From contig CP136896.1 of assembly GCA_034359265.1 (NCBI GenBank), positions 65,297,501-65,361,500 of the forward strand: a stretch of 64,000 nt of DNA, written 5' to 3'. This DNA comes from Canna indica. Lineage: Eukaryota; Streptophyta; Magnoliopsida; Zingiberales; Cannaceae. Positions 11,366 through 23,076 of the stretch are shown piece by piece. Positions within the stretch are counted from its first letter, which is position 1; each line of letters starts with the position of its first letter. The notes beneath the pieces are model-generated. The model saw nothing but the letters and a program-made list of their open reading frames with translations. It was not told the origin of the DNA and ran no database searches. Both the position numbers and the translations under genes were made by a program.

Positions 11366-12512
11366 TATCTCCAAAATTTATATACCTAAGCATGAGGCAA
11401 ATGACAGATGGGTGTGGAGCCATAATTCTGGAATTCTTAGTTGCAAAACAGCTTATTACTTCATTAAAGAAAAACAGGAGACTTTTGTACCTTTGGGAGT
11501 TGAGTGGGCCACTCTTTAGGGAATGAACTGCATTCCTAAAATTAAGACCTTTGTCTGGAAGTTAATATGGAAGAGAATTCCAACCTCTAGCTACTTTGCA
11601 AAATTTAATGGCAAAGAAGTTAGCAAGTGCCCTGTTTGCATGAACAATGAAGACAACCAGGACCACTTGTTTTTTGACTGTTCTTTTGCTATTAACTACT
11701 GGAGCACTGCTTGCAGAGTTTTAGGCATTAAATTTGAATACTTCTCTGGATGGAAAGAGGGTCAATGACTATTGGAAGGAAAAAATTATGGCAGGGAAGA
11801 TGACAATAAAATAAGTGGTTTCATAGGTGCTTCCTTATGGCACTTATGGAAAAACAGAAATGAAATTTACTTTGGCAAGAAGAAATTTGGTGTGTATACT
11901 ATTCTCAGTAGAGCCCTTGCCGATTCTTTTGTTCATGCAAATTTGGGATGTAAGATGAAAGAAGAACCAACTAGTACACATGCTATTCCTATTCCTGAAC
12001 TGCATGTTGTTTCTTCTACCTCTGAACTGCAAACCGATAACAGTCAGGCTGGAATCTATTGTGATGCAACCTGGTTTGACAATTCTAAGAATGCAGGGAT
12101 TGGTGTTTTAATTAAAGATCATGATGGGGTGACCATTGTTGAACATAGCTCATCAAAAACTATGTCATCAGTTTTGCATGCTGAATTTTGGGCAATTTGG
12201 AAAGGGTTGCAATTGGCAAAGGACCTTGGTTTGAGGAAGGCAGTAGTATTTTCAGATTGTCAAAGGGCCATCAAAATACTGAAAAAGCTTAAATTTGTTC
12301 CCTGGTTTTTGAATGGGTTGGTTAATGATATTTGGAGAGAGGCTGGTAAATTGAAGTTAAAAGACTGGTGCAATCTGAGAAGAGAGAAAAACCAAGTTGC
12401 TGATTCCCTTGCCAAGCTGGGGATGCATGGAGTTGAAGTTTTAAATTCCCTTACTGCAAATAGTAATGGTTTTCAATTCATCAAGTCTCTTATCATGTTA
12501 ATAATTTGTTGA
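11366..12512 (+). pseudogene. LINE 1 ORF2 C-terminal part: zf-RVT and RNase H
   Basis: After the LTR element the LINE resumes with the zf-RVT region: a W-x-W-x4-G motif near 11410, then 11523-11768 with C-P-V-C-x8-DHLFFDC. Next comes an RNase H domain of the RVT_3 type in the open stretch 11772-12512 (246 codons). The D of the YCDATW motif, an E in LHAEFWAIWKGL, a D in FSDCQRA and the V-A-D-S-L-A-K end motif are all visible. The RNase H part is thus nearly intact although zf-RVT and RT are broken. RNase H removes the RNA template during target-primed reverse transcription. It is separated from its RT by about 8.6 kb of inserted DNA. Confidence 0.88.
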
Positions 12513-12757
12513 TTGTTACTTCTTCTCCTTGTTTGTTTGAGCATAGTGAGGTGAAGGATGTTTTAAATGTAGATGAACATTGTCAGTTGTATTCTGATCA
12601 AGTTAATCTTTTCAATAATATTGCTAGACCTGGGAGTGGCGAGGACTGTTCTAAATGGCGAGGGGTGCATGTCCAGGGACCTCTGCCCCATTTACCCGGT
12701 GAAGACGTACAGTCTGAACTCTCACCTAGTATGAGCTCCTTTCATTAAAAAAAAAAA
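12513..12757 (+). other. LINE 1 3' end and poly-A tail
   Basis: No conserved coding is seen. The sequence ends in a run of 12 A residues (about 12746-12757), the expected 3' terminus. The target duplication cannot be checked because the 5' end is outside the window. Confidence 0.75.
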
Positions 12758-12894
12758 ATCACGACCCAAGCACTTCAAGAAGTGAAATTCAAAGTCAATT
12801 GGTTAGATAGAAAATTCTACGGCCTAGAAACATGGGGACGTTCATAAAATAAATGTGTAACAATTTTAGAAAAATGACCTTGGCATAAGTAACA

Positions 12895-13345
12895 TAAATC
12901 AAAGGGGTAAAAATGGGGTAAAAATACTTCTAAACTATTCTTTGGTTAATTTTTTACTTTTAAACAAACAAAAACAGTTGAAAAATACCCTCGAACTATT
13001 AGAAATGAGTAAAAATACCCCAAAACTTATTTTTTGATAGATTTTTTACTCTTAGACAAACGAGAATAATTGAAAAATACTAGTATTTTTATCAATTTCT
13101 AAGAAAAAAAATCCTTTCTACCTTTAGACTTGAGTAAAATACTGATATTTTTAAATTATTTTCGTTTGTTTAAGAGTAAAAAAAATTATCAAAAAAATAT
13201 TTAAGAATATTTTTATCCATTTCTAATAGTTCAAGGGTATTTTTCAACTGTTTTCGTTTGTTTAAAGGTAAAAATCAACCAAGAAGAATTTAAAGATATT
13301 TTTATCCTAATTTCAATAGTTTGAGTGCAAAAATCACCCTCAGTA
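12895..13345. repeat. Foldback (MITE-like) inverted repeat, about 450 bp
   Basis: The left arm (about 12900-13100) and the right arm (about 13115-13340) are imperfect reverse complements. For example TTTAAACAAACAAAAACAGT at about 12958 pairs with ACTGTTTTCGTTTGTTTAAA at about 13246, and the flanking GAAAAATACCC / GGGTATTTTTC also pairs. The centre is the palindrome AAAAATACTAGTATTTTT. There is no ORF. Outer ends are near GGGGTAAAAATGG and CAAAAATCACCCTC. I could not fix a TSD. Confidence 0.75.
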
Positions 13346-14060
13346 AATATACAAAGTTGAAATAAGCGTATACGAGTAAAAGTCTATTATTTAAAAATTT
13401 TCAAAAATATATTTTAATTTTCAACTGAATATATAGAACGTCTCCATGTAATGTAATAGAGCAAATCATAGAATTGTTTATGACTTCCGAGAAACCAATA
13501 AGACTAATTACTCGTCCTCGATTCTTTAATTTCCAAATCTAAAAATCATCTCTAACTTAGGATGGTAGATCAATTTGTTTAATGAAAACCCACGCAAATT
13601 AATCAAAAAGATGAAGGCCTACACAAGTATTCCAATTTTGATTCAGCATCAAATCATCCACATTTAAAGCACTACTATATATTAATAAAATTAGGTATCG
13701 ATGCTATAGGAATATAGAACAGCCAATGTCATTCACAATAGAAGTGTTTATTACTATAAGATAGACTTTAGTAAAGCCAGATTTCATACTTTGAAAAGTA
13801 TGTAAAAATAATTTTCCAAGATTAAGATAATTTAGTAGGTACATTACACTCATAGCAAAACAAAATTATATTTAGCATATATCAGTTTAACCCTAAGAGA
13901 GTTGTCATTGTTCAAATAAAATTGTATGTGTTTAGGCTATAAGGATATATATATATATATATATATATGCAAAAAAAAGGCAAAATCCTCTAAAAATTAA
14001 CTAGATACGTCACTCAAAAGGTCATTTACAAAAATGTTGGGTAATTTGAGATCCAAAATC
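13346..14060. other. A+T-rich DNA without recognisable features
   Basis: I see only an (AT)n run at about 13945-13968. It may include the 3' untranslated part of LINE 2, which runs on the minus strand, but no poly-T end is visible. Confidence 0.5.
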
Positions 14061-16740
14061 TGAAAGTTTTAAAAACTACAGCAAAATTGGCTACCCATTT
14101 GACAACCTTAATTATTACAATGAAAAGACACATTATACACATTCACACTAAGGAATTTATTACACAAGGATCTAATATTCTGAATTGCATTGAGATGCCA
14201 CCAAGGAGGTGTTTTTGCACCACTGATGTAGTAAGCAATGTTCTTGGAGTCAATCTGGAGGTCTACTTGCTGTAGACTTTTCTCCATGAGGATGAGGAGG
14301 ATGGCTGTAGTAATACTTGCAGTATTGTATGTCTCTTGCTGGTAAATAGCTTCAGCATGTAGATATCAACCTTCATTATTCCTGATGATTAAACCAAGGC
14401 TAGTACACACCTCCTTGAAGCTAGTAGAAATGTCAAGTTTAACTCAGTTTGGGGTAGGTGAGATCCAATTATTATGAATTGTTAAATTTTCGACCATGCC
14501 TTCAAATCTTAGAGGGCATGTTTTATAATTTTCCATAAAGGCAAGTCTTCGATTCACGAGGGTAAGAGGGGACTGCTGCCGATCAGAGTGCAGACACTCA
14601 TTCTTAGCGTGCCAAGTGAACCACAGAGCTACTGTTATATGAGGGACTTTCTTATGTAAATTGGAGTTAGAAAGGATCCAAGTTCCATTATGCTAATCAT
14701 TCCTACTAGAAAAGTTGGAATTTAATTTAGAAGCAAGCAGATCCCAAAGACTAGAAGCAAAGGTGCAATGTAGAAATAGGTGCCGAATAGTTTCAATTTC
14801 CTTATTACATATGGTACAAAGATGAGTGCTAGAAATGCTTATGTTATGAAGCTTTTATCTAGTAGGAAGTTTATTATGTAGGTATTTCCAAAGAAAAAGC
14901 TTTATGTTCGGTGGAACATGCAAAGACCACATAGAAGGCCAAACATTAGTAGCAGTAGTAGGAGTAGATCGATTCACGACTTCTTACTAATGAGTATGCA
15001 ACACTTGAGATAACATATTAGTCCATTATCCTCACTAACATATACTCATTTATCATCATTAGGTATAGGGGCAACTCAATTCTAATAATGGAATCCCACA
15101 ATTCCTTTCCAAACCAAGTTAAACCAATATTACCATTCCACTGTTGATCCTGGATAAGATCAGAAATAAGTTTCTGAGAGTCAATTAAATCAACATTTAC
15201 ATAAGTAGATTTGATGGCAAGAGATAAGTCATCAATCCAAATGTCATTCATAACAAAAGTATTATATAAGTAGAAGTGTTTCTTGAAGTTAGAATGCAAA
15301 GCTTTGTAAGCTTGATTGAACAAGCGCCAAGACCAAGAACAATTTTTTGGAGTAGAAGTATTACAGTTTGAGATAAGGGGATACTTGGTTTGTACCAACT
15401 TAACCCAAAGTGAAGGAGCTTGGTTGAGGTAATCAAGTATTCTTCTACTGTAAAGGGAAATACTTTTGAGATGAAGGTCTTGAATGTCAAGACTCGCCTC
15501 TTTTTTGGGAAGTGTAACATTATCCCTAGAAACGAGGGCAAAAGGTTTTGTTAATTTGATCATGTTTACTTTGCCAAAGGAAAACTCTAATGGTCGTAGT
15601 AATTTTTTTCAAAATGCCTTCAGAGATCCAAAAAACAACTAGGGAGTGTAAAGGAATGACATTCAAAACAAAATTTATAAGAACAAGTCCGCCTTCTTGG
15701 GAAAGAAATTTGGTTTTCTAATTAGCAAGCTTACTTTGAATATTTTGAGTAATGTGATCAAAAGCATGGGGAGGGGATCTAGTAGGAGTAATGATAGCTC
15801 CTAGGTACTTGAAAGGATTAGAACCTTGTTTCATATTAAGGACACCAGTTATATGTGCAATTGTGTTAGGAGGTGGCCTTAGGGAAGTAAATCTCAGATT
15901 TTTGAGTGTTTATAAATTGGCCAGTGAAGGTAGCAAAGGCATCTAAGATCTTTTTGAGGTTTTGCAAGCTTTTGGGATTAGCTTTTATGATTATAAGTAG
16001 ATCATCAGCAAATATGAGATGATTGATTTTGAAGTTATTTTTGATGCAAAGAGGAGTAATTTCTTTTTTCTGAACAACATTGTTAATTAGGTTTAAAAGA
16101 GTTTGAGCTACCATAACGTAAAGGAAGGGGAAAAGGGGATCACCTTGTCTGGTCCCCTTGTTTGAGTTGAAGAAATGGGAAGTGATTCCATTTACATGAC
16201 AGACAAAGGTTGGGGAAGAGATGCAAGCCATTATCCATTCCGCGAACTTAGTGGGAAAATTGCAGAGAGTTAAAATCTGAAGAATGGCCTGCCTAGAAAT
16301 ATTATCAAAGGTTTTTGCAACATCTAGTTTAAGGATAATGTATGGATATTTTTCTTTGGAGGGATATATGGTATGCACAAGTTCTTGGGCAATCAGGATG
16401 TTATCATGGGTATTTCTACCATTGATAAAAGCTGATTGCTCAGGAGAGATAATGGAAGGAAGAAATTTTTTGAATCTATTAGCAATCATCTTACTTAAAA
16501 TTTTGTAAGAAAAGTTGCATAGGGCAATAGATCTAAATCATTTATGGTGGAATTTTTTTTCTTTTTGGGTATAAAAATAAGAAGGGTTCTATTCCAATCA
16601 GGAGGGACGGAAGCATTATGAAAAAAGTGTTGTAAACATTGAAAAAAGGAGTCACCAATTATAGACCAATACTTTTTGTAGAATTTAATGGTAAACCCAT
16701 CATTTCCTGGGCTTTTATCATTGGAGAAAGTTTTGATAGT
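14060..16740 (-). pseudogene. LINE 2 ORF2: RT, zf-RVT and RNase H portion
   Basis: The longest RT piece is 15866-16489: SPEQSAFINGRN, KLDVAKTFDN, GTRQGDPLFPF and the catalytic F-A-D-D at about 16010. Upstream, 16490-16740 encodes the G-N-D-G-F entry with one stop. Positions 15018-15563 hold the post-RT linker (LDIQDL, then GLTWFGKELWD). About 14530-14960 encodes zf-RVT (HLCTICNKEIETIRHLFLHC pattern) with stops. About 14070-14480 resembles RVT_3 RNase H (a V-K-L-D start, H-A-E-A, D-S-K), broken by stops. This copy cannot make an active enzyme, although the RT core is intact for 207 codons. Confidence 0.85.
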
Positions 16741-16945
16741 ATCAGTGGCGGAGCCAGAAATTAAATTGGAGGGGGGCAGGCTCTCAAATGAACATATACC
16801 AAATTACCAATAATATTGTACATGAAAAAATAAGCATTTTTTTACAAAAGATAATTCATCATATCATATATAAAAGTCATTATAGACATCATCCATACAC
16901 AATGCAAAACATATAATATAGCTTGAAGTCTTAAACATAAAAAAA

Positions 16946-19306
16946 TTACAATTCTTCTTTACGAGTTTTCATATGTTGATAATATTGCATAATAATTTTA
17001 TTGTCTATTGCATTGAAAATATCCTTTTTAACAAATGTGATCAAACAATCAGACAATAACTGATCTCCCATACGGTTGCGCAATTGATTCTTCACAATCT
17101 TCATAGCAGAAAATGTATGCTCAACTATAGCAGTAGCAATAGATAAAATCAAGGCTAAAGTGATAAGCCTATATACCAATGAATACAAATCATGCTTCTT
17201 ATACTTCACCATATGTGTAGCAAGATCAGTCAATCCAGAAAGATTTAAAAATCCTTGATAAGATGTCATATCAATAATATAAGATTCCAATTGATTATCA
17301 AGAAGATCAATATCAACCGATGAGAATTCAACAGGATAAAATTCAGCAAGACGAAGCAATTTTCTTTTATCAAAAGAGGAGAATGCATCGATTGGACTCA
17401 AGCATGCAACACATAGAAGTAATTTCGTGTTCACCTCATTGAAGCGACTGTTAAGTTCTTGAAGCTGCATATCAATGATAGTACAGAAAATCTCAACTTT
17501 GTAACGATGCAAGTTGGTGTTTCTTTCAACATTGCGCCGAGGACGTCCCACAGTCACATATATATCATTCATGTCAGGAACATTTATATTCATCTTGCTA
17601 CAGAACAAAGCAATCTCTTCCAACAAATTATCTCATCCACTGTCTCTAAATTTTTGTAACATCTCTTTGGCTATTTGCACTGCTTGCATTGCATTCACAA
17701 TATCTTGATCTTTTTTTTTGAAAGCCTGTGATAACTCATGAGTGATTCCTAAAATATGTTTCATCAAATGAAGAGAGAATGTGGTATCAAAACATTGTAC
17801 TCCCTTTAACAAAAGTAATGATTCACCTCTTTGTTCTCGATTTCCATTTTCTTGAGCAAATTCAAGCACATCGATAACAACAAAAAATAGCTTAATCAAG
17901 CTAACAACAGTCATGAAAAATGAACTTCATCTAGTATCACTAGCTCGTTTAAGAGTGGACATTTGATTCTGTCTCGATCCGATCTTGATTTCACCACTTT
18001 CAATTCCTTCTAAAAGTCTCATTGATTGACACTCTAAAAGAATTTCATGGCATTTACATGAGCCTCCAATAAAATTCACAATCATTGAGAGTAAAAGGAA
18101 GAACTCAAAAATCATATCATGATTTTTAGCCACAGCTACAAGTGCTAATTGAACTTGATGTGCAAAGCAATGAACATAATATGCATAACTATTCTCACTT
18201 AGAATCAAAGATTTGAGACCTTACCTGACATATTACTTGCCCCATCATAGACTTGGCCATGTAATCTTGATATGCTTAGGCTATTTGAGGAGAATAGTGC
18301 ATCAATCTCTATTTTAAGTGATGAAGCACTTGTGTCAGCAATATGGACAATACCCAAGAGTCGCTCCACCACTTGTCCAAGCTTGTTCACAAATCGAATA
18401 ACAACAGTCATTTGCTCTTTAAGTGCTATATCTCGAGCTTCATCTACTAAGATAGAGAATAATGAATCACCAAGCTCTTGAACAATTACTTTAGAAGTCT
18501 CAATTGCACAAGCACACACAATATCACGCTGGGTATCTGGAGATGTCAATTTAACATTCCCAGGACTATTATCTAGAGTGACTCTCCCAATATCTGCATT
18601 GTGATCACTTAAAAACTTTAAGACTTCTAAAAAATTTCCTCGGTTGTCTGAATTAGTGGATTCATGATGATCACGAAATGCCAAACCTTGTCTTAAAAGA
18701 AGACGACCAATTTCAATAGATGCAAGCAAACGAACTCGGTAGTCACTTCGAGCTTGTTTTGTTTGCTTCTCTATAATTGCTCTGAGATGTTATCGTTGTT
18801 TCAAAAGTGCCTCACACTTACTTACAGCATGATTGTGCAAACTATTTGGACCACCAACATATGCATCTATTTTCTTATTCTTTTCTCCAATTTCTAAATC
18901 CATCTACGACAAAAACATCCTTGTTACTCTGTGATTTAAACAAATAACAACAAAAATAATAAGCTACATCTTTCTTTATGTTGTATTCTAACCAATTAGG
19001 ATGTTGATCAAACCAAGATTCACAAAATCTTCTCTGAATTTTACCTTGCAATGTTTGTGGAAACTCATGACCACGAGGTTGACAAGGTTTTTTTTTGTAG
19101 ATATGCTCTTTGAACATCATCTTGAACATTGGGATGATAATCACTAATTGGATGACGTAACCCTCGGTCTGCTGGAAGATTTGCTAAATCAACATCATAC
19201 AATCTTTTTGAGCTACGGTTCTCTTCTTCAACTTCCGCAGTTCTTTGTTAGCCGAAGACGATGATCCACCTCCGGGCATAAATTTTCTTTTAAAATAATT
19301 ATCCAT
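16946..19306 (-). pseudogene. hAT transposase, TTF zinc finger / DUF4371 / hATC type
   Basis: A likely start at 19306 (MDNYFKRK) is typical of plant TTF-type transposases. Domains in order are: N-terminal segment (RGLRHPISDYHP pattern, about 19140-19170), TTF finger (FCESWFDQHPNWLEY ... AYYFCCYLF, 18930-19060), DUF4371-like RNase-H fold (18205-18729, with YDGASNMSG), a middle segment (17927-18208 with CFAHQVQLALVAV; 17633-17914), and the hATC dimerisation region with FSAMKIVKNQLRNRM near 17065-17110. Breaks visible are a frameshift near 18205-18215 and two in-frame TGA codons where Trp is expected (just below 17930 and just below 17635), plus frame loss between 18730 and 18875. The family cuts and pastes DNA in the nucleus; this copy is inactive. 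Confidence 0.88.
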
Positions 19307-19799
19307 ATCTACTAAATAAAAATTAATTGGAATCAAGCAATTAAGCAATCAAGCAATCAAATAAAAATTAATTGGAATCAAGCAATTAAATAACAATCAA
19401 GCAACTAAATATAATTGAAACGAAACTAAACATTGTAATCAAATAATTAAATCAAACTAAATCAAGCAATTAAATCAAACTAAAATTATACGGTTAATCA
19501 AACAGTAAATCAAGCAATTAATCAGACAGTAAAAATTAATCAAACATCAATATAAAAAAATGAAATCAAAGAAATAAAAAAATCTAAAATTACCAGGTTG
19601 GGCGGATTGCGGGAGATGTCTGACGCAGGACGCTGAATCGCCGACTTCGGACTCCGAACTGGGCGGATGCGGACGCCGGAGGAGTTGATGCCGATGATGG
19701 ATTGGGCGATTGGGCGGACGCCGAGACACGAGGCGACAACTGGAGTGGGCGATTGGGCGGATGCCGATTGCCAAGACGCGGGGCGATAGCTAGAGTGGG

Positions 19800-20095
19800 A
19801 CGTCGGGATGCAAGACGCGGGACACGAGATTGGGTGAATGATCGCCTGCCGCCTGCCACCTGGAGTGGCCTGGAGCGATGGCGTCGGGAGGTCGGCGCAG
19901 CAGAGAGCGAGAGGAGATTAGGTATCGGCGGCAGTTGGAGTGGGACGCCGGGATGCAAGACGCGGGATGCGGGATTGGGCGAATGATCGCCTGTCGCCTG
20001 GAGTGGTCTAGAGCGGGCGAATGATTGCCTACCGAGTGGTAGCGTCGGGAGGTCGGCGTAGCAGAGAGGGTGAGGAGATTAGGTATCGGGAGGAG
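19800..20095. repeat. GC-rich tandem duplication (unit about 144 bp) at the 5' side of the hAT gene
   Basis: A segment starting GGGATGCAAGACGCGGG near 19806 and ending AGGAGATTAGGTATCGG near 19927 recurs from about 19950 to 20090 with changes. It is far richer in G+C than its surroundings and lies upstream (minus sense) of the transposase start at 19306, so it is a promoter/5' leader candidate. The minus-strand ORFs here are likely chance products of base composition. Confidence 0.7.
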
Positions 20096-20149
20096 AATAA
20101 ATTAATTTGGGGATAGGGGGTAATTTTTAAAATAGAGTGGGGCAAAATA

Positions 20150-20150
<1 letters not shown>

Positions 20151-20184
<34 letters not shown>
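20151..20184. repeat. (TA)n microsatellite inside the hAT element
   Basis: About 17 TA units, 60 bp from the right terminus. Confidence 0.9.
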
Positions 20185-20186
<2 letters not shown>

Positions 20187-20255
20187 AAGAAGAAAAAAAT
20201 TGAATGGGGGCAGTTGCCCCCCATTCTGATACTGTAGCTCCGCCCTGGATAGTAT

Positions 20256-21591
20256 CCTAAACTTTTTTTTTTGGAAAAAGGAGAAGTTAAGTAACTATGA
20301 GAAGAGTGAGCAATTTGGGTGAAAATTGGTCAGGAGGTGTTAGAATTTGGATTGGTATTGGAAGATCAAAGGAGAGAGTAATGAGAGGCAAAAGCTTGAG
20401 TTATGTCCTTGTCATTATTGAGGATAAAGTTGTTATCAAGGTGAATGCATTTAATGTGGTTGACATGCATATGGTGCATCACAATGCAGTGAAAGTAAGC
20501 AATGTTAGCATCACCTTCATGAATTCACTTTGTTTCAGACTTGGACCACTATTTCAGATTAATTTGTCTAATTAGAGCCAGGGATTTGTTAAGAAGGGAT
20601 TTAAGATTAAGCTATTGATCTTGATTTAAACCCTAGGAAGCCTCCAAGACCTCAAGAGTGTTAATGTTTGAGTTAGTTTCATGTAGAAGGTCCTCAAGTT
20701 TTTCAAGAGTATGTCTATTCCAATTGATAAGGTATTTTCGGGTGAGAATGAGATTTTTGGAGAAAGAATTGAAAGGAGAAGTGAGAGAATTGTTTGTTTC
20801 CCGGCTATCATTAACAATATTAATAGAAACTTCATATTCAGTTCAAAAAGATTGAAATCTGAAAAGTCTAGAATTGGTTTTGTGTGTAGGAGTAAGGGAG
20901 ATAGCTAGAGGGCAGTGATCAGAAGTGTTTCTGCTTAAATGAGTGACTTTAGCATTTAAAAAAAAATGAAGCCAAGAATAGTTGACAAAAACTCTATCTA
21001 ATCTAACCAAAATACGATTAGAAGCTAATCTATTATTACACCAAGTAAAGTTGGGGCCAACAAAGCTCACATCAGACATACTAGCATCAATAATAAAGGA
21101 TTTAAAAGCAGTAATGGCAAGAGTAACTTTAAAAGACAATCCACCACTTTTATCACAGGAATCTAAGATACAGTTAAAATCTCCAACAATCATCGAGGGA
21201 AAAGATGACATATCAATATGAGATAACTGATACCATAAGTTATTACGAGTTGCAAGGTTTCTAGAAGCATAAATATTCGTAATAATAAAAGAAGACATGT
21301 CATCAATTTGAACTAAAACACTAATAAGTTGAGATTGGACAGATAGCACCTGGGATTTGACTCTTAGCAAGTCCCAAGTAATTAGGAGTCCACCAGAAGC
21401 TCCAATTGAAGAATAAGCAGCACCTTTCTAGGTCAGGCCCATGGAGTATACAAATTCTAGGGCATCAGAAAACTTTAAATGGTTTCCTACAGGAAAAGGA
21501 GAGGAAAAGCCATAGACCGACGTAGATGAAAACTTAAATCGCGCACTGGGCGCCTACCAAGACCTCTACAATTCCAATTGAAAATATTCAT
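20256..21591 (-). pseudogene. LINE 2 ORF2: start, endonuclease and linker
   Basis: ORF2 begins at 21591 with MNIFNWNCRGLG, the usual start of plant LINE endonucleases (APE-like). The open stretch 20843-21370 (175 codons) keeps the catalytic G-D-F-N (about 21175) and the S-D-H-C-P-L end motif (about 20910). It therefore contains most of a recognisable endonuclease, which nicks target DNA to start insertion. Between 21400 and 21560 there are stops. Positions 20256-20835 hold the decayed linker toward the RT and end at the hAT insertion. Confidence 0.85.
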
Positions 21592-21614
21592 TTAATGGAA
21601 GAGGTGTTGCTGGC

Positions 21615-21987
21615 CTAATTAGAAGGAGTCACAGAACTCAGCAAGCTCTGAAGTCTGGTGAGAAGAGGAGTCGATCTTGGCCTCTTGGAAGATGAAGGTA
21701 AATCAGCAATCATTAGGGTTTGATCGTCTTTTTGCATCTTAGAACTTTTCTTCTGCTTCTGTTTATGCTTAGCATTTAGCTTGGGGGGGGGGGTTGACAA
21801 TTGACTGAAAGATGACGTTCAGGTCTCTTGCCATCTTGTCGAAGGAAGGAGAGGAAGATTTGGAATTAGGGTTTCGAGTGACGATCGAAGATAGGCTACA
21901 AGGATAAAACTTTAGGATGTAAATTATATAAACCCAAGCCTCCATATGTTTGGTAATGTAACAATACTCCATTATAGAAGTTTGCAT
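21615..21987 (-). pseudogene. LINE 2 ORF1 C-terminal region
   Basis: Two overlapping minus-strand open stretches (21615-21800 and 21769-21987) lie directly upstream of the ORF2 start. They are Lys/Ser/Pro-rich and end 24 bp before the ORF2 start codon, as ORF1 does in these elements. A run of ten G (about 21782-21791, plus strand) at their junction is a probable slippage frameshift. No domain is recognised. Confidence 0.5.
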
Positions 21988-22094
21988 ACCTTTTTTACCT
22001 TGTTGTTTCTCTCACATAAATAATTGGTTTGCTAGCCAGTAAGTCTATTATTAATATGGATGTGGTCATATAAATGGTCATCCGTATTGGGTGG

Positions 22095-22290
22095 TAGGGT
22101 TGTTTATTGGGGTAGGTATACCCAATGACCCAAAAACCCGACTCAAGTTTGAGTTAGGTCAAGTCGGGTAATCGAGTTAGTTGGGGTAAAATTCGACCAT
22201 AATTAATTGGGCCGAATATCGGGTTACAAATTTTAGAACTTGATCACCCAACTATTTGTATTTTTTATATTTTTTAAAATCACCATCTTT
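22095..22290. repeat. Partial hAT-type MITE, left end only
   Basis: TAGGGTTGTTTATTGGGG followed by GACCC / GGGTC-type repeats matches the left end and interior of the complete MITE at 23077-23502. The right terminus is missing. It lies between LINE 2 and LINE 3. Confidence 0.65.
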
Positions 22291-22323
22291 TATTTTGCAA
22301 AAAAAGAAAGAAAGAAAACTATA

Positions 22324-22830
22324 TTAAGGCACTAGGCTAAAACAATCATCATACAAGATGCAATCTAGCTCGGGAGGACGAGTAGAGGTCCAGACTATAG
22401 ACTCTCTACGATTACGAGCTACACTTGTTGCCCAATGAGCAGCTTGATTTACCAATCTAGGAATAAATCTACATGTTACATTATGAAATTTGTGTAACAA
22501 TGTATGAATGTTTTGGAATAAGTTCATGCATTGCCAAGGGGCCTTAGATTTTTAGTTGATACGATCTATGAACTGCTTGCAATCAGATTCGAAAATGAGA
22601 TGATCCATATGGTTAGTTGCAACATAGGAAATTGCATTAGATAGTGCAAAAGATTCTGAATAAAATGGAGAATGAGATGTGAAGTAAGTAGAGAAGGCAA
22701 GGATTCACTCTCCTTGGTGTTTTCGGATGACTACTCCAGCACCACCACCTTGATTACGGTAGGCACCATCACAATTGATTTATATCCAATCTTGAGGTGG
22801 GGGATGCCAATGAGAAGTTGGTTATCAATG
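22324..22830 (-). pseudogene. LINE 3 RNase H fragment
   Basis: The minus-strand translation contains a D-x-Q-S-like ISFSNLIAS region, then F-I-P-R-L-V-N-Q-A-A-H-W-A near 22430. This matches the end of RVT_3-type RNase H (V-x-R-x-x-N-x-x-A-H-x-L-A). One clean segment of 67 codons remains (22324-22527). Confidence 0.65.
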
Positions 22831-23076
22831 AGCATATTTGACTCAGATTCACATAGGTTGAGAAAATGTGCAGAGAAGGAAATAATACGCATCATGGCAG
22901 TGAAAGTGGTAGGCCATCACTCACCATACTTAACACAATTACAAAAGGTGGTATTGCCAACAATGACTCTGGACTTCATATCCATTTTGGGGATAGAAGT
23001 CAACGAAAACCAACTATTTGAATGTCACACATTTCTACTTGAAAAATCTAAACTTAGCTTTTGACCAAGTGATATC

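Larger units (their letters stand above)
1..12757 (+). mobile_element. LINE 1: L1-type non-LTR retrotransposon, interrupted by two later insertions
   Basis: The order of fragments is ORF1 zinc knuckle (about 83-160), post-endonuclease linker (about 720-1130), reverse transcriptase (about 1140-2040), thumb/linker (2135-2760), zf-RVT (11366-11760), RNase H (12050-12430) and a poly-A run at about 12748. The 5' end lies outside the window. The LINE is split by a CACTA element at 2773-3768 and by an LTR element at 3860-11360; only 3772-3859 of LINE sequence lies between them. Both insertions have clean target duplications, so the LINE is older than either. The endonuclease domain expected between ORF1 and the RT linker is missing, so the LINE also has an internal deletion near 716-720. 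Frameshifts and stops throughout make it non-functional. Confidence 0.9.
16743..20247 (-). mobile_element. hAT element with TTF/ZMYM1-like transposase (3505 bp)
   Basis: Ends are CAGTGGCGGAGCCAG on the left and CTCCGCCCTG on the right. They form a short imperfect inverted repeat (CAGGGCGGAGC when reversed). An exact 8-bp duplication GATAGTAT flanks it at 16735-16742 and 20248-20255, as hAT elements make. The transposase is on the minus strand. Just inside both ends are G/C runs (GGAGGGGGGCAGG and GGGGGCAGTTGCCCCCC). The insertion interrupts LINE 2 just upstream of its RT. Confidence 0.93.
14060..21990 (-). mobile_element. LINE 2: minus-strand LINE split by a hAT element
   Basis: Reading on the minus strand from 21990 down, the order is ORF1 C-terminus, ORF2 start with endonuclease, decayed linker, [hAT element 16743-20247], RT, linker, zf-RVT and RNase H. 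The domain order matches LINE 1, and removing the hAT element and one 8-bp TSD copy rejoins the RT-upstream region. It is heavily decayed by stops and frameshifts. Neither the 3' poly-A nor a TSD for the LINE itself is clear, so the outer limits are approximate. Confidence 0.85.

Noticed and set aside
19547..19986. GC-rich ORFs on both strands
   Set aside because: Composition artefacts of the duplicated leader; no domain and no agreement with the transposase frame.
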